NCBI RefSeq assembly: GCF_004135205.1
Contig: NZ_CP035490.1
Span: forward strand, 3,613,501-3,677,500
Reading direction: 5' to 3'
Source of the DNA: Hahella sp. KA22
GTDB lineage: Bacteria > Pseudomonadota > Gammaproteobacteria > Pseudomonadales > Oleiphilaceae
DNA: 64,000 bases
In this document: positions 6,342-16,165 of the stretch, one piece after another
How positions within the stretch are numbered: position 1 is the first letter of the stretch
Layout: the number at the start of each line of letters is the position of its first letter
Made by a program: the position numbers and the translations under genes
Notes under the pieces: generated by a model
The model's input: the letters and a program-made list of their open reading frames with translations, nothing else
Databases searched by the model: none
What the model was told of the DNA's origin: nothing

Positions 6342-9300
6342 CTAATCCGCCAGATGCTCTATGGCGTGGTCTTCATGCAGCTTGAGTTCTTCTTCCAACT
6401 GCTTTTCCACCGCTTTGGGCGAGCGGGTTTTGCGGGCCAGCAGGCTGTACGCTACGGGAACGATAAACACGGTAAACAAGGTGGCCGCGGAGACGCCCCA
6501 AAGGATGACGATGCCGATGACTGAGCGGGTTTCCGAGCCAGGTCCGTCGGACAACATCAAGGGCACGGCGCCGGCGATGGTGGTGACCGCGGTCATCAGA
6601 ATCGGTCTGAGACGGGCCATGGACGCCTCCACCAGGGCGTTGTCGAAGGTGAGCCCCTGGTCGCGTAGTTGGTTGGTGAACTCGACGATCAAAATGCCGT
6701 TTTTTGCGGCGAGTCCCACCAGCATGATCAGGCCTATTTGCGTGTACAGATTGAGAGAGTTGCCGGTAACGTAGAGCCCGAGCATGCCGCCGGCCACCGC
6801 CAACGGCACCGTCAGCATGATTACGAACGGATGCACATAACTCTCGAATTGCGCCGCCAGCACCAGAAACACAATCAGAATGCCTAATACTAACGTGGTC
6901 GCCAGCGCGGTTCCCGCTTCGCGGAAATCGGCGGATTGGCCTTTGTAGTCAATCTGGGCGTGAGCGGGCAGGCGGGTTTCCACCAGATTCTCCAGATAGC
7001 TCAGCGCTTTGCCCAGAGTGAGGGAATCCTCCAGGTTGGCTTCCAAGGTGATCGCACGCAGGCGATTGAAGCGATTGAGATTGCTGGAGTCGGCGAATTC
7101 GCGCAGGGTGACCACGCTGGACAAAGGAATCAACTCGCCGCTGCGTTGAGAGCGCACATAAATATTTTGAATGCTGGCGGGGGTGCGTTGCGCGTCGCGT
7201 TCGCCTTCGACGATCACGTCGTATTCCTGGCCGTTATCCAGATAAGTGGTGATGGTGCGGCCGCCGAGAACAGACTCTAGCGTGCGACCGATATCCTGCA
7301 CTTTTACCCCCAGGTCGGCGGCGCGATCATAGTTGATCTGCACGGACAGGTAAGGGCGGGTTTCCTTGTAATCGAAGTCCACGCCGGCGAGGCCGGGATT
7401 GGAGGCGTCGATTTCCTGGGACAGAATGTCGCGCCATTCCGCCAGCTCCTCATAAGTGCCGCCGCCGATGACAAATTGCACTGGCTTGGAGATGCCGCCG
7501 CCGAACCCCTGCCGCATGACCGGGAAGGCGCGCACGCCCGGCAAGTCCGATAGAGATTTGCGTACATCGTCCATGATGTCCCAGGCGGAACGTCGCTCAC
7601 CCCAGGGGCTCAGCGCCACCAGGGCGAATCCCGAGTTGAAGTTCTCGATATTGCCGAACCCGCGCGGCGCCCGCACCAGCACCCGTTGCGCCTCGCCGGA
7701 ATCGACGAACTTCATCAAGCGTCGCTCAATCTCATTCATGTAATCGAGCATGTAGTCGTAAGTCGCGCCTTCCGGACCGTTCACCAGAATAAAGAACGCC
7801 CCGCGGTCTTCTTTGGGCGCGTACTCTTCCGGCAAGTCCTTATAGAGCCAGACAGAGCCCGCGCAAATCGCCAGCATCAGCGCCACAAACAGCCAGCGCA
7901 CCTTGAGACAGGCCGCCAGCATGGCGCCATAGGCATGCTGTACTTTATGGAAGAAATGACCGCCTTCGCTCAGGCCCTGGGCTTTGTCGTCATTAGGCAA
8001 AATCTTCGACGCCAGGGCGGGGGACAGGGTGAGGGCGATGACGCTGGAAAACGCCACGGCGGCGGCCAGCGTCAGGGCGAATTCGGAGAACAGGCGACCG
8101 ATGTCGCCCTGCAGGAAGGCGATTGGCACGAATACGGCGATCAGCACCATAGTGGTGGCGATAACCGCGAAGCCGATCTGACGACTGCCGCGAAATGACG
8201 CCACCAGCCGCGTCTCATTGTGCTCATGCATGCGACGATAAATGTTCTCCAGCACGACAATGGCGTCGTCCACCACCATGCCGATGGCCAGCACCAGCGC
8301 CAGCAGCGTGAACATATTGATGGTGAAATCGAAGGCGTACAGGGCGCAGAAGGTGGCGATCAGGGAGATCGGCACCGTAACCGCCGGCACCAGAGTGGCG
8401 CGCAAATCCCGCAGGAAAGCCCAAATCACCAGGATGACCAGCCCGATGGCGATAAACAGGGTTTTCACCACTTCGTTGATGGCGCCTTCTACAAAGACGG
8501 AGGAGTCGTAGCTGGCTTGCAGGGTCATGCCTTCCGGCAAGGTGGGATTGATGCGCTTGGCCTGGGCCTGCACTGCGCGGGCTACATCCAGCACGTTGGC
8601 GGTGGACTGTTTGGTGACTCCCACGCCGACCATGGTTTCGCCGTTGCCGCGGAAGATACCTCTTTCTTCCACGGAGCCCAGCTCTACTTTGGCGACATCG
8701 CCAAGGCGGATAAGATAGCCATCCTGTCCTGCGCCGATCACCAGTTTGCGGAAGTCTTCTGGAGTATGGAAATTGCGCTCGGTGCGTACGGTGAACTGGG
8801 TGTCCCGGGATTCGATGCTGCCTGCCGGCAACTCTACGTTCTCCGCCCGCAGCGCCCCTTCGATATCCGTCACCGTAATGCGTCGCGCCGCCATGGCGCT
8901 GCGATCCAGCCAGATGCGCATGGCGTAGATCTTGCCGCCGCCGACCCGTACGCGGGCGACGCCGTCCAACACAGACAGACGATCCACCAGATAGCGATTG
9001 GCGTAGTCGGTCAGCTCCGGCACGGTCATGTTGGTGGCGGACAGGTTCAACCACAGAATGACGTCGTCGCTGCTGTCCTCTTTGGCGATATCCGGCGGCT
9101 CCGCTTCCGCCGGCAGGTTGTCGGCGATACGGGAGACGCGGTCGCGAATGTCGTTGGTGGCGGCGTCGATATCGCGGCCGATGTCGAACTCTATGGTGAT
9201 GCGGGAGCGTCCGTTGCTGGACTGGGAAGAAATCGACACGATGCCCTGCACCCCGGAAATGCGTTCTTCGATCACCTCGGTGATACGCGTTTCCACCACA

Positions 9301-9470
9301 TTGGCGGCGGCGCCGGGATAGTCGGTGGTGACACTGACCACGGGAGGATCAATGGCGGGATATTCCCTTAACGGCAAGCGCTCAAAGCAGAGATAACCGA
9401 AGGCGATGAGCAACAGTCCGATCACCGAAGCGAACACCGGGCGTTTGACGGAGAGGTCTGAGAGCATCAT
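6342..9470 (-). CDS. RND multidrug efflux permease (HAE1 family, AcrB/MexF-like)
   Basis: 1042 residues, the usual length for hydrophobe/amphiphile efflux RND pumps. The N terminus has the classical S-V-K-R-P-V-F-A-S-V start with the first membrane helix. The proton-relay helix contains G-M-V-V-D-D-A-I-V-V-x-E-N, with the paired aspartates of AcrB helix 4. Twelve membrane helices in two sets of six and two large periplasmic loops (about 30-330 and 555-860) are evident. It is the inner-membrane proton/drug antiporter of a tripartite pump, encoded after and overlapping by 4 bases (ATGA) its membrane-fusion partner. No TolC-type outer-membrane gene is adjacent, so a shared TolC is assumed. Substrates unknown. 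Confidence 0.95.
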   Translation of the reverse strand: MMLSDLSVKRPVFASVIGLLLIAFGYLCFERLPLREYPAIDPPVVSVTTDYPGAAANVVETRITEVIEERISGVQGIVSISSQSSNGRSRITIEFDIGRDIDAATNDIRDRVSRIADNLPAEAEPPDIAKEDSSDDVILWLNLSATNMTVPELTDYANRYLVDRLSVLDGVARVRVGGGKIYAMRIWLDRSAMAARRITVTDIEGALRAENVELPAGSIESRDTQFTVRTERNFHTPEDFRKLVIGAGQDGYLIRLGDVAKVELGSVEERGIFRGNGETMVGVGVTKQSTANVLDVARAVQAQAKRINPTLPEGMTLQASYDSSVFVEGAINEVVKTLFIAIGLVILVIWAFLRDLRATLVPAVTVPISLIATFCALYAFDFTINMFTLLALVLAIGMVVDDAIVVLENIYRRMHEHNETRLVASFRGSRQIGFAVIATTMVLIAVFVPIAFLQGDIGRLFSEFALTLAAAVAFSSVIALTLSPALASKILPNDDKAQGLSEGGHFFHKVQHAYGAMLAACLKVRWLFVALMLAICAGSVWLYKDLPEEYAPKEDRGAFFILVNGPEGATYDYMLDYMNEIERRLMKFVDSGEAQRVLVRAPRGFGNIENFNSGFALVALSPWGERRSAWDIMDDVRKSLSDLPGVRAFPVMRQGFGGGISKPVQFVIGGGTYEELAEWRDILSQEIDASNPGLAGVDFDYKETRPYLSVQINYDRAADLGVKVQDIGRTLESVLGGRTITTYLDNGQEYDVIVEGERDAQRTPASIQNIYVRSQRSGELIPLSSVVTLREFADSSNLNRFNRLRAITLEANLEDSLTLGKALSYLENLVETRLPAHAQIDYKGQSADFREAGTALATTLVLGILIVFLVLAAQFESYVHPFVIMLTVPLAVAGGMLGLYVTGNSLNLYTQIGLIMLVGLAAKNGILIVEFTNQLRDQGLTFDNALVEASMARLRPILMTAVTTIAGAVPLMLSDGPGSETRSVIGIVILWGVSAATLFTVFIVPVAYSLLARKTRSPKAVEKQLEEELKLHEDHAIEHLAD

Positions 9471-10561
9471 TCCGTTTGTTCCGCCTGCTTCTCGCCTTGT
9501 AACAGCTTGGCGACGTTGAGGGCGCCGTCATCCACAGCGATGACTTTTACCGTGGAGCCGTCGGAGATTTTAACCAGACCATGACTGATAACCAAGTCGC
9601 CTTCCTCTAGGCCCTTCAGAATCTCCACCTTACCGGCTTTGCGGGAGCCGATTTCCACCTGTCTGCGTTGCGCTCTGGCCGGTTCGCCTTCCGCCACCAC
9701 AAAAACGTAGTGAGCGGTTCCCACTGTTGAGATGGCGCTTTCTGGAATCACCAGGGTGGTGCGTGGGCGTGACTGCAGGTCCAGCTGCAGCAACATGCCG
9801 GTCAGTAGCATGCGTCCCGGGTTATCGAAGGCGGCCCGCGCCTGCACGGTGCGTGTGACCGGGTCGACCCGCGGAGAAATGCTCTTAAGTTCGCCTGTGA
9901 ATGTCTGGCCGGGGTAAGCACTGGTTTCAGCTTCCACTTTTAACCCCGGCTTCAGGTTGGCGAGGAAAACCGAAGGGATAGCGAAGTCCACTTTGACGAC
10001 GCTGAGATCATCCAGCGTGGTCAGCACGTCGCTGGGTTCCACCAGCGCGCCCACACTGATATGGCGCAAGCCGAGTACGCCGTTGAACGGCGCGGTGATC
10101 TGATGGGCTGCGATGCGGGTGCGAATGGCCTCGATTTCCGCCTGACTTTGATCCACGCGGGCGCGGGCCGCATCCAGATCCGCCTCGCTGCCGACGCGGC
10201 GGTTGTAAAGCTCCTGGGCTCGGCGATAAGCGCTCTCCCGCTCAGCCTGTACCGCCAGGGTGGAGCGCAGATTGGCCTGTTCTTCTTCATCATCCAGCTT
10301 GATCAGCAGGTCGCCGCGCTTGACGCTGGCCCCGTCTTCAAAATGAATGCTGATCACTTTCTCGGTGATTTTTGGCGTGATATTGACCGACTCATTAGCG
10401 TTGACTGTGCCCAACGCTTCGATTTTGTCGTAATAGGGAGTGGATTGCGCGGATGCGGCGATGACTGAGGTGGGCGGTCTACCGGCGGCGTGCAGCAGTC
10501 CTGTGAGACTGATACCAATCAGGGCCGCGGCAAGCGCCCCGTTCAGCATTCGTGAAGACAT
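9467..10561 (-). CDS. RND efflux periplasmic adaptor (membrane-fusion protein)
   Basis: About 364 residues from the ATG at 10561. The frame is open 13 residues further (10600), but the M-S-S-R start gives a normal N-terminal anchor or signal helix (LNGALAAALIGISLTGLL). HlyD/AcrA-type architecture: a biotinyl-lipoyl-like half motif near residues 45-80 (G-T-V-N-A-N-E-S-V), an alpha-helical hairpin around 85-145, the second lipoyl half with I-T-A-P-F-N-G-V-L-G, then a beta-barrel and a membrane-proximal domain. Bridges the RND permease to an outer-membrane channel. First gene of the two-gene operon. The divergent side (10562-10930) holds the promoter region. Confidence 0.93.
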   Translation of the reverse strand: MSSRMLNGALAAALIGISLTGLLHAAGRPPTSVIAASAQSTPYYDKIEALGTVNANESVNITPKITEKVISIHFEDGASVKRGDLLIKLDDEEEQANLRSTLAVQAERESAYRRAQELYNRRVGSEADLDAARARVDQSQAEIEAIRTRIAAHQITAPFNGVLGLRHISVGALVEPSDVLTTLDDLSVVKVDFAIPSVFLANLKPGLKVEAETSAYPGQTFTGELKSISPRVDPVTRTVQARAAFDNPGRMLLTGMLLQLDLQSRPRTTLVIPESAISTVGTAHYVFVVAEGEPARAQRRQVEIGSRKAGKVEILKGLEEGDLVISHGLVKISDGSTVKVIAVDDGALNVAKLLQGEKQAEQTE

Positions 10562-10930
10562 GTCCTGAGTCCTTAGCCTGAAACGTGAATACAAGCGCAT
10601 CGTGCGCGCCGGCGGATACGGGGCGGCCTGGCGTTGTGCTCGCTTCGGACGCTGGCGGCGGCGCCAACATGGGCGTCATGGTTATACGAGAAAGATTATC
10701 ACTTTGATCTGGGCGCTTCAGTAGAATTCTGTGCGTCTGAATTCTTCGTAATCTTTCCTTGCAGGCGGCGCGCTTTCTGGCTTTTACACACATCGGAAGC
10801 CGCTTTGTCTACGTATAAAGCCAATTGTGGACGGCGTATGAAGCAGGCGCCGCAGCCAGCGGGCGACGTCGGATGCTACAATGCCAATTATGAATCCGCA
10901 GCGCCAAGGCGCCATTACGGAGGTCTCTGC

Positions 10931-11917
10931 ATGAATGCCGGCGACAATAGCTTCAAAACTCCATCCATCGTTCGCCGAGGCGACGGAGAGGTGCGGCTGG
11001 TCGGGTTTGAGCTGGAGTTCACCGGGCTGACACTGGAGCAAACCGTGGCCGCGCTGCAAACTGCGTTGGGCGCGCAGGTCATCTCCGGTTCAGCGGCGGA
11101 AAAAAAGCTTCATGTCGACTCGTTGGGGAAGTTCAGTGTTGAAGTGGATTGGGATTACTTCAAACGTCAGGCCGCCCAGCAACAAGGAGAGGAAGAAGAC
11201 GAGTGGGTGCAACTGCTGGGTCAGGCGGCGAAGCTGCTGGTTCCGATGGAAGTAGTGTGCCCACCCTTGCCGATCACCAGCCTCACTGCGCTGGACCCTA
11301 TGGTCGTCGCCCTGAGAGACGCCGGCGCCCAAGGCACGGAAGACTCGCCCATCGCCGCCTACGGCGTGCACATCAACCCGGAGATTCCCTCCCTCGATGC
11401 CGCGGCCATCGCCGCCTACCTGAAGGCGTTCAGCCTGCTGCAATGGTGGCTGGTGGAGCGTCTGCAAGTGGATATGACCCGACGCATCAGCCCTTATATC
11501 GATCTTTACCCTGAGTCATACGTGCGCCAACTTTTGTCGGACCCGGCGCCGAACCTGGATCGGCTGTTTATTGACTACCTCGCCTATAATCCTACCCGTA
11601 ACCGTGCGTTGGACATGCTGCCGCTGCTAATGGAAATAGATGGCGAGCGGGTACGGCGCGCTGTGGACGATGAGCGTATTCAGGCGCGTCCAACCTTTCA
11701 CTATCGCCTGCCGAACTCATTGATCGACCGCCCTGACTGGAGCTTGGCGGTTCCCTGGAACAGTTGGTGGGTGGTGGAGGAGCTGGCCTGTCGTCCTGAT
11801 GATATTGAACGACTTAGCGCTGCTTATCTGGACGCGTGGCGCCCGCTATTGGGCGTCAGTCGCCATGATTGGATAGAGACCATGGAACAATGGATACAAG
11901 ACTCCGGGTTGGCGTAA
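10931..11917 (+). CDS. Amidoligase family protein
   Basis: 328 residues from the ATG at 10931, preceded by GGAGGTCTCTGC; the frame is open back to 10634, but that region lacks a good start. The motif G-F-E-L-E-F near residue 25 is the hallmark of the putative amidoligase enzymes (glutamine-synthetase/carboxylate-amine-ligase fold), and G-V-H-I-N-P-E in the middle fits the second metal/ATP-binding strand. Family members are predicted to form ATP-dependent amide bonds on peptides or small molecules, and they commonly pair with a glutamine-amidotransferase-like peptidase, as here. The two genes overlap by 28 bases. Cytoplasmic; substrate unknown. Confidence 0.8.
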   Translation: MNAGDNSFKTPSIVRRGDGEVRLVGFELEFTGLTLEQTVAALQTALGAQVISGSAAEKKLHVDSLGKFSVEVDWDYFKRQAAQQQGEEEDEWVQLLGQAAKLLVPMEVVCPPLPITSLTALDPMVVALRDAGAQGTEDSPIAAYGVHINPEIPSLDAAAIAAYLKAFSLLQWWLVERLQVDMTRRISPYIDLYPESYVRQLLSDPAPNLDRLFIDYLAYNPTRNRALDMLPLLMEIDGERVRRAVDDERIQARPTFHYRLPNSLIDRPDWSLAVPWNSWWVVEELACRPDDIERLSAAYLDAWRPLLGVSRHDWIETMEQWIQDSGLA

Positions 11918-12591
11918 CCGGCAGCGGCCGCAAGTGGTCGCCATCCTGGTGGTGCGCGCAGTTAGCGCTGCGCATGGCGGGCGCGCATCCGGAGCGCATC
12001 AGTGTGCGTCATGCCCCCAGTGGCATTCCCTTGGACGCCCTGATTATTGGAGGCGGCGACGATATCAGCCCGGAACACTACAACGGCGATATCAATGAGA
12101 AAGTCAAAATAGACCCGGATCGTGACGCTCTGGAAATCGCCTGGATTCACAAAGCCCTGGAGCACAACATCCCGCTGTTGGGCATCTGTCGCGGCGCGCA
12201 ACTGATCAACTGCGTGCTGGGCGGGGCGCTGCATCAGGACATTCGTCATATGCGCAAGCTCACCTATAACCGGCCGGGATTGCTGCCCACCAAACAGGTT
12301 CAGCTGGAAAAGGACTCTCGGATGTCCGCCATCTGCGGCTCCAGAAAACTGCGTGTCAATAGCTTGCATCACCAGGCGATCAAGGTGCCCGGCGCTGGCC
12401 TGAAAGTAGTGGGGCGCGATCTGGACTTTATCGTGCAGGCGGTGGAATGCGTCAGCGGCCGCAAGATCATCGGCGTGCAGTGGCACCCGGAATATCTGTT
12501 TTATCTGCCGTCGCAGTTCGCGTTGTTTCGCTGGCTATTGCAGGAGCAACCGCACCGGAAGCATGCTCACGCGTCTTCCGGCAGGGGCTGA
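11890..12591 (+). CDS. C26-type gamma-glutamyl hydrolase (class-I GATase-like)
   Basis: 233 residues from the ATG at 11890; the frame opens 7 codons earlier at 11869. Contains the nucleophile elbow G-I-C-R-G-A-Q, an upstream G-G-G-D-D-I-S-P-E segment, and G-V-Q-W-H-P-E with the catalytic His and Glu. This matches the gamma-glutamyl-gamma-aminobutyrate hydrolase (PuuD-like) family. It is coupled by overlap to the amidoligase gene, the pairing noted for amidoligase systems, where one enzyme may add and the other remove or donate an amide group. Its 3' end overlaps the convergent ABC-transporter ATPase gene by 25 bases. Confidence 0.85.
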   Translation: MDTRLRVGVTGSGRKWSPSWWCAQLALRMAGAHPERISVRHAPSGIPLDALIIGGGDDISPEHYNGDINEKVKIDPDRDALEIAWIHKALEHNIPLLGICRGAQLINCVLGGALHQDIRHMRKLTYNRPGLLPTKQVQLEKDSRMSAICGSRKLRVNSLHHQAIKVPGAGLKVVGRDLDFIVQAVECVSGRKIIGVQWHPEYLFYLPSQFALFRWLLQEQPHRKHAHASSGRG

Positions 12592-13343
12592 GTGGCGTTG
12601 TCGCCGAGGAACTTGTTCAGGAACTGGCGGGTGCGCGCTTCTTTAGGGTTGCTGAACAACGTCTTGGCGTCTCCTTGCTCCACGATGACGCCGCCGTCGA
12701 TGAATATGGCGCGATTGGCCACGTCCCGGGCGAAACTCATTTCATGAGTGACGATCACCATGGTGCGCTTTTCCTCCGCCAGGCTGCGAATCGTCGCCAG
12801 CACTTCGCCCACCAGCTCGGGATCAAGGGCGGAGGTCGGTTCGTCGAACAGAATCACGTCCGGCTCCATGGCGAGGGCGCGGGCGATGGCTACCCGTTGT
12901 TGCTGTCCGCCGGAAAGGCGTTTGGGATAAGAATCCTCTTTACCCGTAAGACCGACACGGGCCAGCAGGCTGCGGCCTTTGGCGGCGGCCTGTTCGCGAG
13001 ACTCCTTTTTCACCACCACGGGGCCTTCCATCACGTTTTCCAGCGCCGTGCGGTGAGGAAACAGATTGAAGTTCTGAAAGACGAAACCGACATGCTGGCG
13101 CAGCTTGCGTATCAGACCTTGCTGCGGACCCAGAGGGCGATCGGCGTCGATCTCGAAATCACCGACGCGGATGTGGCCGCCGCTGGGCTCTTCCAGCAGA
13201 TTCATACAGCGCAGCAGCGTGGTTTTACCTGAGCCGCTGGGACCGATAATAGCGACCACTTCACCGGGCTGAATCTCCAGGTCAATGCCTTTCAGCACGG
13301 CTTGTCCTTTGAATTGCTTGGTCAGATTGCGCAGGGTGATCAT
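12567..13343 (-). CDS. tcyN: Cystine ABC transporter, ATP-binding subunit
   Basis: 258 residues. Walker [11 protein letters not shown] near residue 35, signature [15 protein letters not shown] and Walker [12 protein letters not shown], all typical of polar amino-acid importers (TcyN/YecC, GlnQ-like). The C-terminal tail is slightly long and runs 25 bases into the convergent C26 hydrolase gene. Third gene of tcyJ-tcyL-tcyN, 5 bases after the permease stop. Energises cystine (or related amino acid) uptake from the cytoplasmic side of the inner membrane. The specific substrate is inferred from the binding protein. Confidence 0.9.
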   Translation of the reverse strand: MITLRNLTKQFKGQAVLKGIDLEIQPGEVVAIIGPSGSGKTTLLRCMNLLEEPSGGHIRVGDFEIDADRPLGPQQGLIRKLRQHVGFVFQNFNLFPHRTALENVMEGPVVVKKESREQAAAKGRSLLARVGLTGKEDSYPKRLSGGQQQRVAIARALAMEPDVILFDEPTSALDPELVGEVLATIRSLAEEKRTMVIVTHEMSFARDVANRAIFIDGGVIVEQGDAKTLFSNPKEARTRQFLNKFLGDNATQPLPEDA

Positions 13344-13348
13344 ATCAA

Positions 13349-14017
13349 TCAGGCGTCCTTTTCATGCAGATTGACCCGGGCTTCCAGGCGGTTCTGCAAG
13401 TGTGCGAGAAGGCTGGCGAGCACCCAGTAAATCAGCGCTGCGGCCAGGTACATGGTGAATATTTCGAAGGTGCGGGCCGTGATCAGTTGCGCCTGCCGGA
13501 ACAGCTCGGGCACCTGGATCGTCGCCGCCAGAGCGGTGTCTTTCACCAATGAGATAAAACTATTGCCCAAAGGGGGCAGGGCGGTGCGCGCAGCTTGCGG
13601 GAGTATGGTGCGATACAGCGTCTGCGTGCGGGTCATGCCGATACTGGCGGCGGCCTCCCATTGTCCCCGATCGATGGAGGCGATGGCGGCGCGTAGGATT
13701 TCCGCCGCGTAGGCGGCCATGTTCAGAGAGAAACCGATCAGCGCGGCGGTCAGCGGTTCAAGACGGACGCCCAGCTGCGGCAACCCGTAGTAAATCATGA
13801 ACAGTTGCACCAGTAGCGGGGTGCCGCGGAAGAAAGAAATATAGATCCGGGCGGTCCAGTCCAGGGCGCGGAAACTGGACAGCCGCATCATCGCCAGCGT
13901 GAAACCCAGTATCAGGCCGAAAAACATACCGCCGAGACTGAGCCCGACGGTGTATCCGGCGCCTTTCAGCAGGAATGGGGCGGAGTCCGCAATCAGCTTG
14001 AGGCTGCTTTCGATCAT
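13349..14017 (-). CDS. tcyL: Cystine ABC transporter, permease subunit
   Basis: 222 residues, His/Glu/Gln/Arg/opine-type permease length. About five hydrophobic segments are seen, with the EAA-loop region [11 protein letters not shown] and the [13 protein letters not shown] stretch characteristic of YecS/TcyL. The first ATG overlaps the stop of the binding-protein gene (ATGA), so translation is coupled. Forms the inner-membrane channel of the cystine importer, probably as a homodimer. Confidence 0.9.
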   Translation of the reverse strand: MIESSLKLIADSAPFLLKGAGYTVGLSLGGMFFGLILGFTLAMMRLSSFRALDWTARIYISFFRGTPLLVQLFMIYYGLPQLGVRLEPLTAALIGFSLNMAAYAAEILRAAIASIDRGQWEAAASIGMTRTQTLYRTILPQAARTALPPLGNSFISLVKDTALAATIQVPELFRQAQLITARTFEIFTMYLAAALIYWVLASLLAHLQNRLEARVNLHEKDA

Positions 14018-14814
14018 TGCGTTACGTCAGCCTTGAACCATTTCTCCGACAGTTTTTGCAGCGTGCCGTCTTCGCGCATTTTAGCGATGGCTTTGTCGAT
14101 GGCCGCCAGCAGTTCGGGGTTGCCTTTACGCAGCGCCACGCCCGCTTCCTGACGGGAGAAGGGCGCCCCGGACAGAGTCAGCGCGTCGCCGGTTTTGTTC
14201 AGCAGTTCGAAGGCGGCGAAGCGGTCGATCAGAATGGCGTCGATGCGGCCGAAGCGCAGATCCTGGTATTTGGTGGGGTCGTCGTCGTAGGTTTTTACTT
14301 CCGCCTGCGGCGCGTTTTCACGCAACCAGGATTCATAGTTGGTGCCCAGACCAACACCCACTTTCATTCCAGCCAAGTCGGAAGGTCCGTTGATTTCGCT
14401 CTCCAGATCCTTGCGGGTCAGCGCCTGAATGCCGGAAACCGTGTACGGGGCGGAGAAGTCATATTTCTGTTTGCGCGCATCGGAAATGGTCACCTGATTG
14501 ATCACCACGTCCAGACGTTCGGATTCCAGCGCCGCGAGCAGACCGTCCCACTTGGTGGTCTGATATTCCGCTTTCACGCCCAGCTGATCCGCCAGCGCTT
14601 TGGCGAACTCCACCTCGAAGCCAGTAAGCTGGCCGTTTTCATCCTGATAGTTAAACGGAGGGTAAGTGCCTTCCAGGCCCACCTGGATGGAGCCCCTTTT
14701 TTGAATGCTTTGCAGCAGGTCTTCTGCGGCGAAGCTGGGGGTGACTAACGCGGAGACAAGGGCCAGACCCAGGCCGCCAAGTACAAGAGTGCGACGTAAG
14801 CGATTGAATTTCAT
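14014..14814 (-). CDS. tcyJ: Cystine ABC transporter, periplasmic binding protein
   Basis: 266 residues from the ATG at 14814, which follows a strong GGGAGG ribosome-binding site; the frame extends 20 codons further but without a signal. A signal peptide of ~29 residues ends at P-S-F-A-A. The mature part closely follows E. coli FliY/TcyJ: G-L-E-G-T-Y-P-P-F-N-Y, T-K-W-D-G-L-L-A-A-L, V-V-I-N-Q-V-T-I-S, T-Y-D-D-D-P-T-K-Y-Q-D-L-R, and an S-E-K-W-F end. Binds cystine in the periplasm and delivers it to TcyLN. First gene of the operon, with an AT-rich promoter region upstream. Confidence 0.92.
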   Translation of the reverse strand: MKFNRLRRTLVLGGLGLALVSALVTPSFAAEDLLQSIQKRGSIQVGLEGTYPPFNYQDENGQLTGFEVEFAKALADQLGVKAEYQTTKWDGLLAALESERLDVVINQVTISDARKQKYDFSAPYTVSGIQALTRKDLESEINGPSDLAGMKVGVGLGTNYESWLRENAPQAEVKTYDDDPTKYQDLRFGRIDAILIDRFAAFELLNKTGDALTLSGAPFSRQEAGVALRKGNPELLAAIDKAIAKMREDGTLQKLSEKWFKADVTQ

Positions 14815-15110
14815 AAAAGCCTCCCATGGCCTGTGATAAAGATCGGGCAATTCTAGGTGTCTTCTTATATGCAATAAAATAATTAAAAATTATGTACTAA
14901 TTCGTTTTATGAATATTGCTTCTGAACTTTCGTGACAATGTCACATTTTTGCGTCCAAAAAGTTAACTGCCCCCTGATCCGCCCCTTCGTAAACTGAACC
15001 CATCCTGATAACAGGCAACGACAAAACCAGCGTCGTTGCAGCAAGGTTTCCAACAGGCTGCGCCCTCAGATCAGCGCGGAGCCCATGGATCATAAATGCA
15101 GGAGGCAGCT

Positions 15111-16049
15111 ATGAAAACCATTCATTTTTCCATCGCTATCGTTTTAGGCGCGGCGATCAGCGTCGCCGCCATTTATTTATTCGGGGGGAGTGCGGAGCCG
15201 GTTAAACCGAGCGTTGAAGTCGCTTCCGTGGCGCCTGTTAAAGCGACTGCCTCTGATCGCAATACGCCAGCCTACGCAGAGGAAGAGATCACTACGCTTG
15301 CGACGGAAGCTACGCCTGCGGACGGAACCATCACCGTCGCCGCCAACGGATTGGTGACGGTCAATGTGAATGCTTATCCCCTGTCGTTACTGACTAACAA
15401 ATTGGAAGCGCTGACCGGGGTGCGTTTTTATCTGGATGACCGTCTACGGGACACCAAGCTGTCCTTGCTGGTGCTCAACGCGTCCATTCCCGACGCCATG
15501 AAGCGCCTCTCCCACACTTATAACCATGCGGACCTGTATCACGGCGAGTCTCTGGCGGCGATCAGTCTGTATCCAAAAGAGCAGATTGAGCTGACAGAAT
15601 CCTTGTTGTTTCTCAACGCCAGTTTGTATGCGTCCGCGCCGGTCGAGTCGGTGGACGACAATCCTGTGACTCAGTATCGCACCAGTCTCATGGGCGCTGA
15701 GCCGGATCAGGCGGCAACCCTGTTCGAACAAGGGGTGCAGTCCTCAGATGCAGATACCCGTGCTATGGCGTTGAGCGCTTACGCGGAACGGGGCGAAGCC
15801 GCGCCGTTTGAGCAATTGAGCCGCTTGGCGCGGCAGGATCCTTCTCCGTTGGTGCGCGCCATCGCCTTCAACCAGTTGATGGGGCAGGAAAGTATTGACG
15901 TCTCCGTCAGACGCGATCTGGCGTTGGCGATGCAAAGCGACAGCGATCCCTTCGTCAAAGAGCAGGCGACGGCCATTCTCACCGCTCTTTCCGCAACCAG
16001 TAGCGTGGCGGCCCTGACCGACAACGAACAACAGGCGCAGACGCCTTAA
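15111..16049 (+). CDS. Exported protein with STN-like and HEAT-like segments
   Basis: 312 residues from the ATG at 15111, 6 bases after AGGAGG; an ATG at 15096 is in frame but poorly placed. Residues 5-25 are a single membrane or signal helix, followed by a proline/alanine/threonine-rich linker to about 70. Residues ~75-150 resemble a short secretin/TonB N-terminal (STN) fold (L-L-T-N-K-L-E-A-L-T-G-V-R-F-Y). The C-terminal half looks like HEAT-type helical repeats (D-P-S-P-L-V-R-A-I-A-F-N-Q-L). I do not recognise a named family. Probably periplasmic, tethered to the inner membrane. Confidence 0.7.
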   Translation: MKTIHFSIAIVLGAAISVAAIYLFGGSAEPVKPSVEVASVAPVKATASDRNTPAYAEEEITTLATEATPADGTITVAANGLVTVNVNAYPLSLLTNKLEALTGVRFYLDDRLRDTKLSLLVLNASIPDAMKRLSHTYNHADLYHGESLAAISLYPKEQIELTESLLFLNASLYASAPVESVDDNPVTQYRTSLMGAEPDQAATLFEQGVQSSDADTRAMALSAYAERGEAAPFEQLSRLARQDPSPLVRAIAFNQLMGQESIDVSVRRDLALAMQSDSDPFVKEQATAILTALSATSSVAALTDNEQQAQTP

Positions 16050-16165
16050 GCCTTTCACATTTTTCCAGAACTCACAGAGCACACATTCCCTCGTCGTCGC
16101 CGTAGCTGTTTAGACGATGAGTGGGCGGTGCGCGCCTCAATACGAGCAAACAAGAGGGCATTACT

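Noticed and set aside
8220-9371. Long open frame (383 codons) antisense to the RND permease
   Set aside because: It runs opposite to an unmistakable permease gene, is rich in His/Gln/Gly/Asp as antisense of GC-rich genes typically is, and shows no protein family.
10634-10930. N-terminal extension of the amidoligase frame
   Set aside because: No good start signal and the extra sequence has no family similarity; ATG 10931 follows GGAGGT and starts just before the conserved G-F-E-L-E-F.
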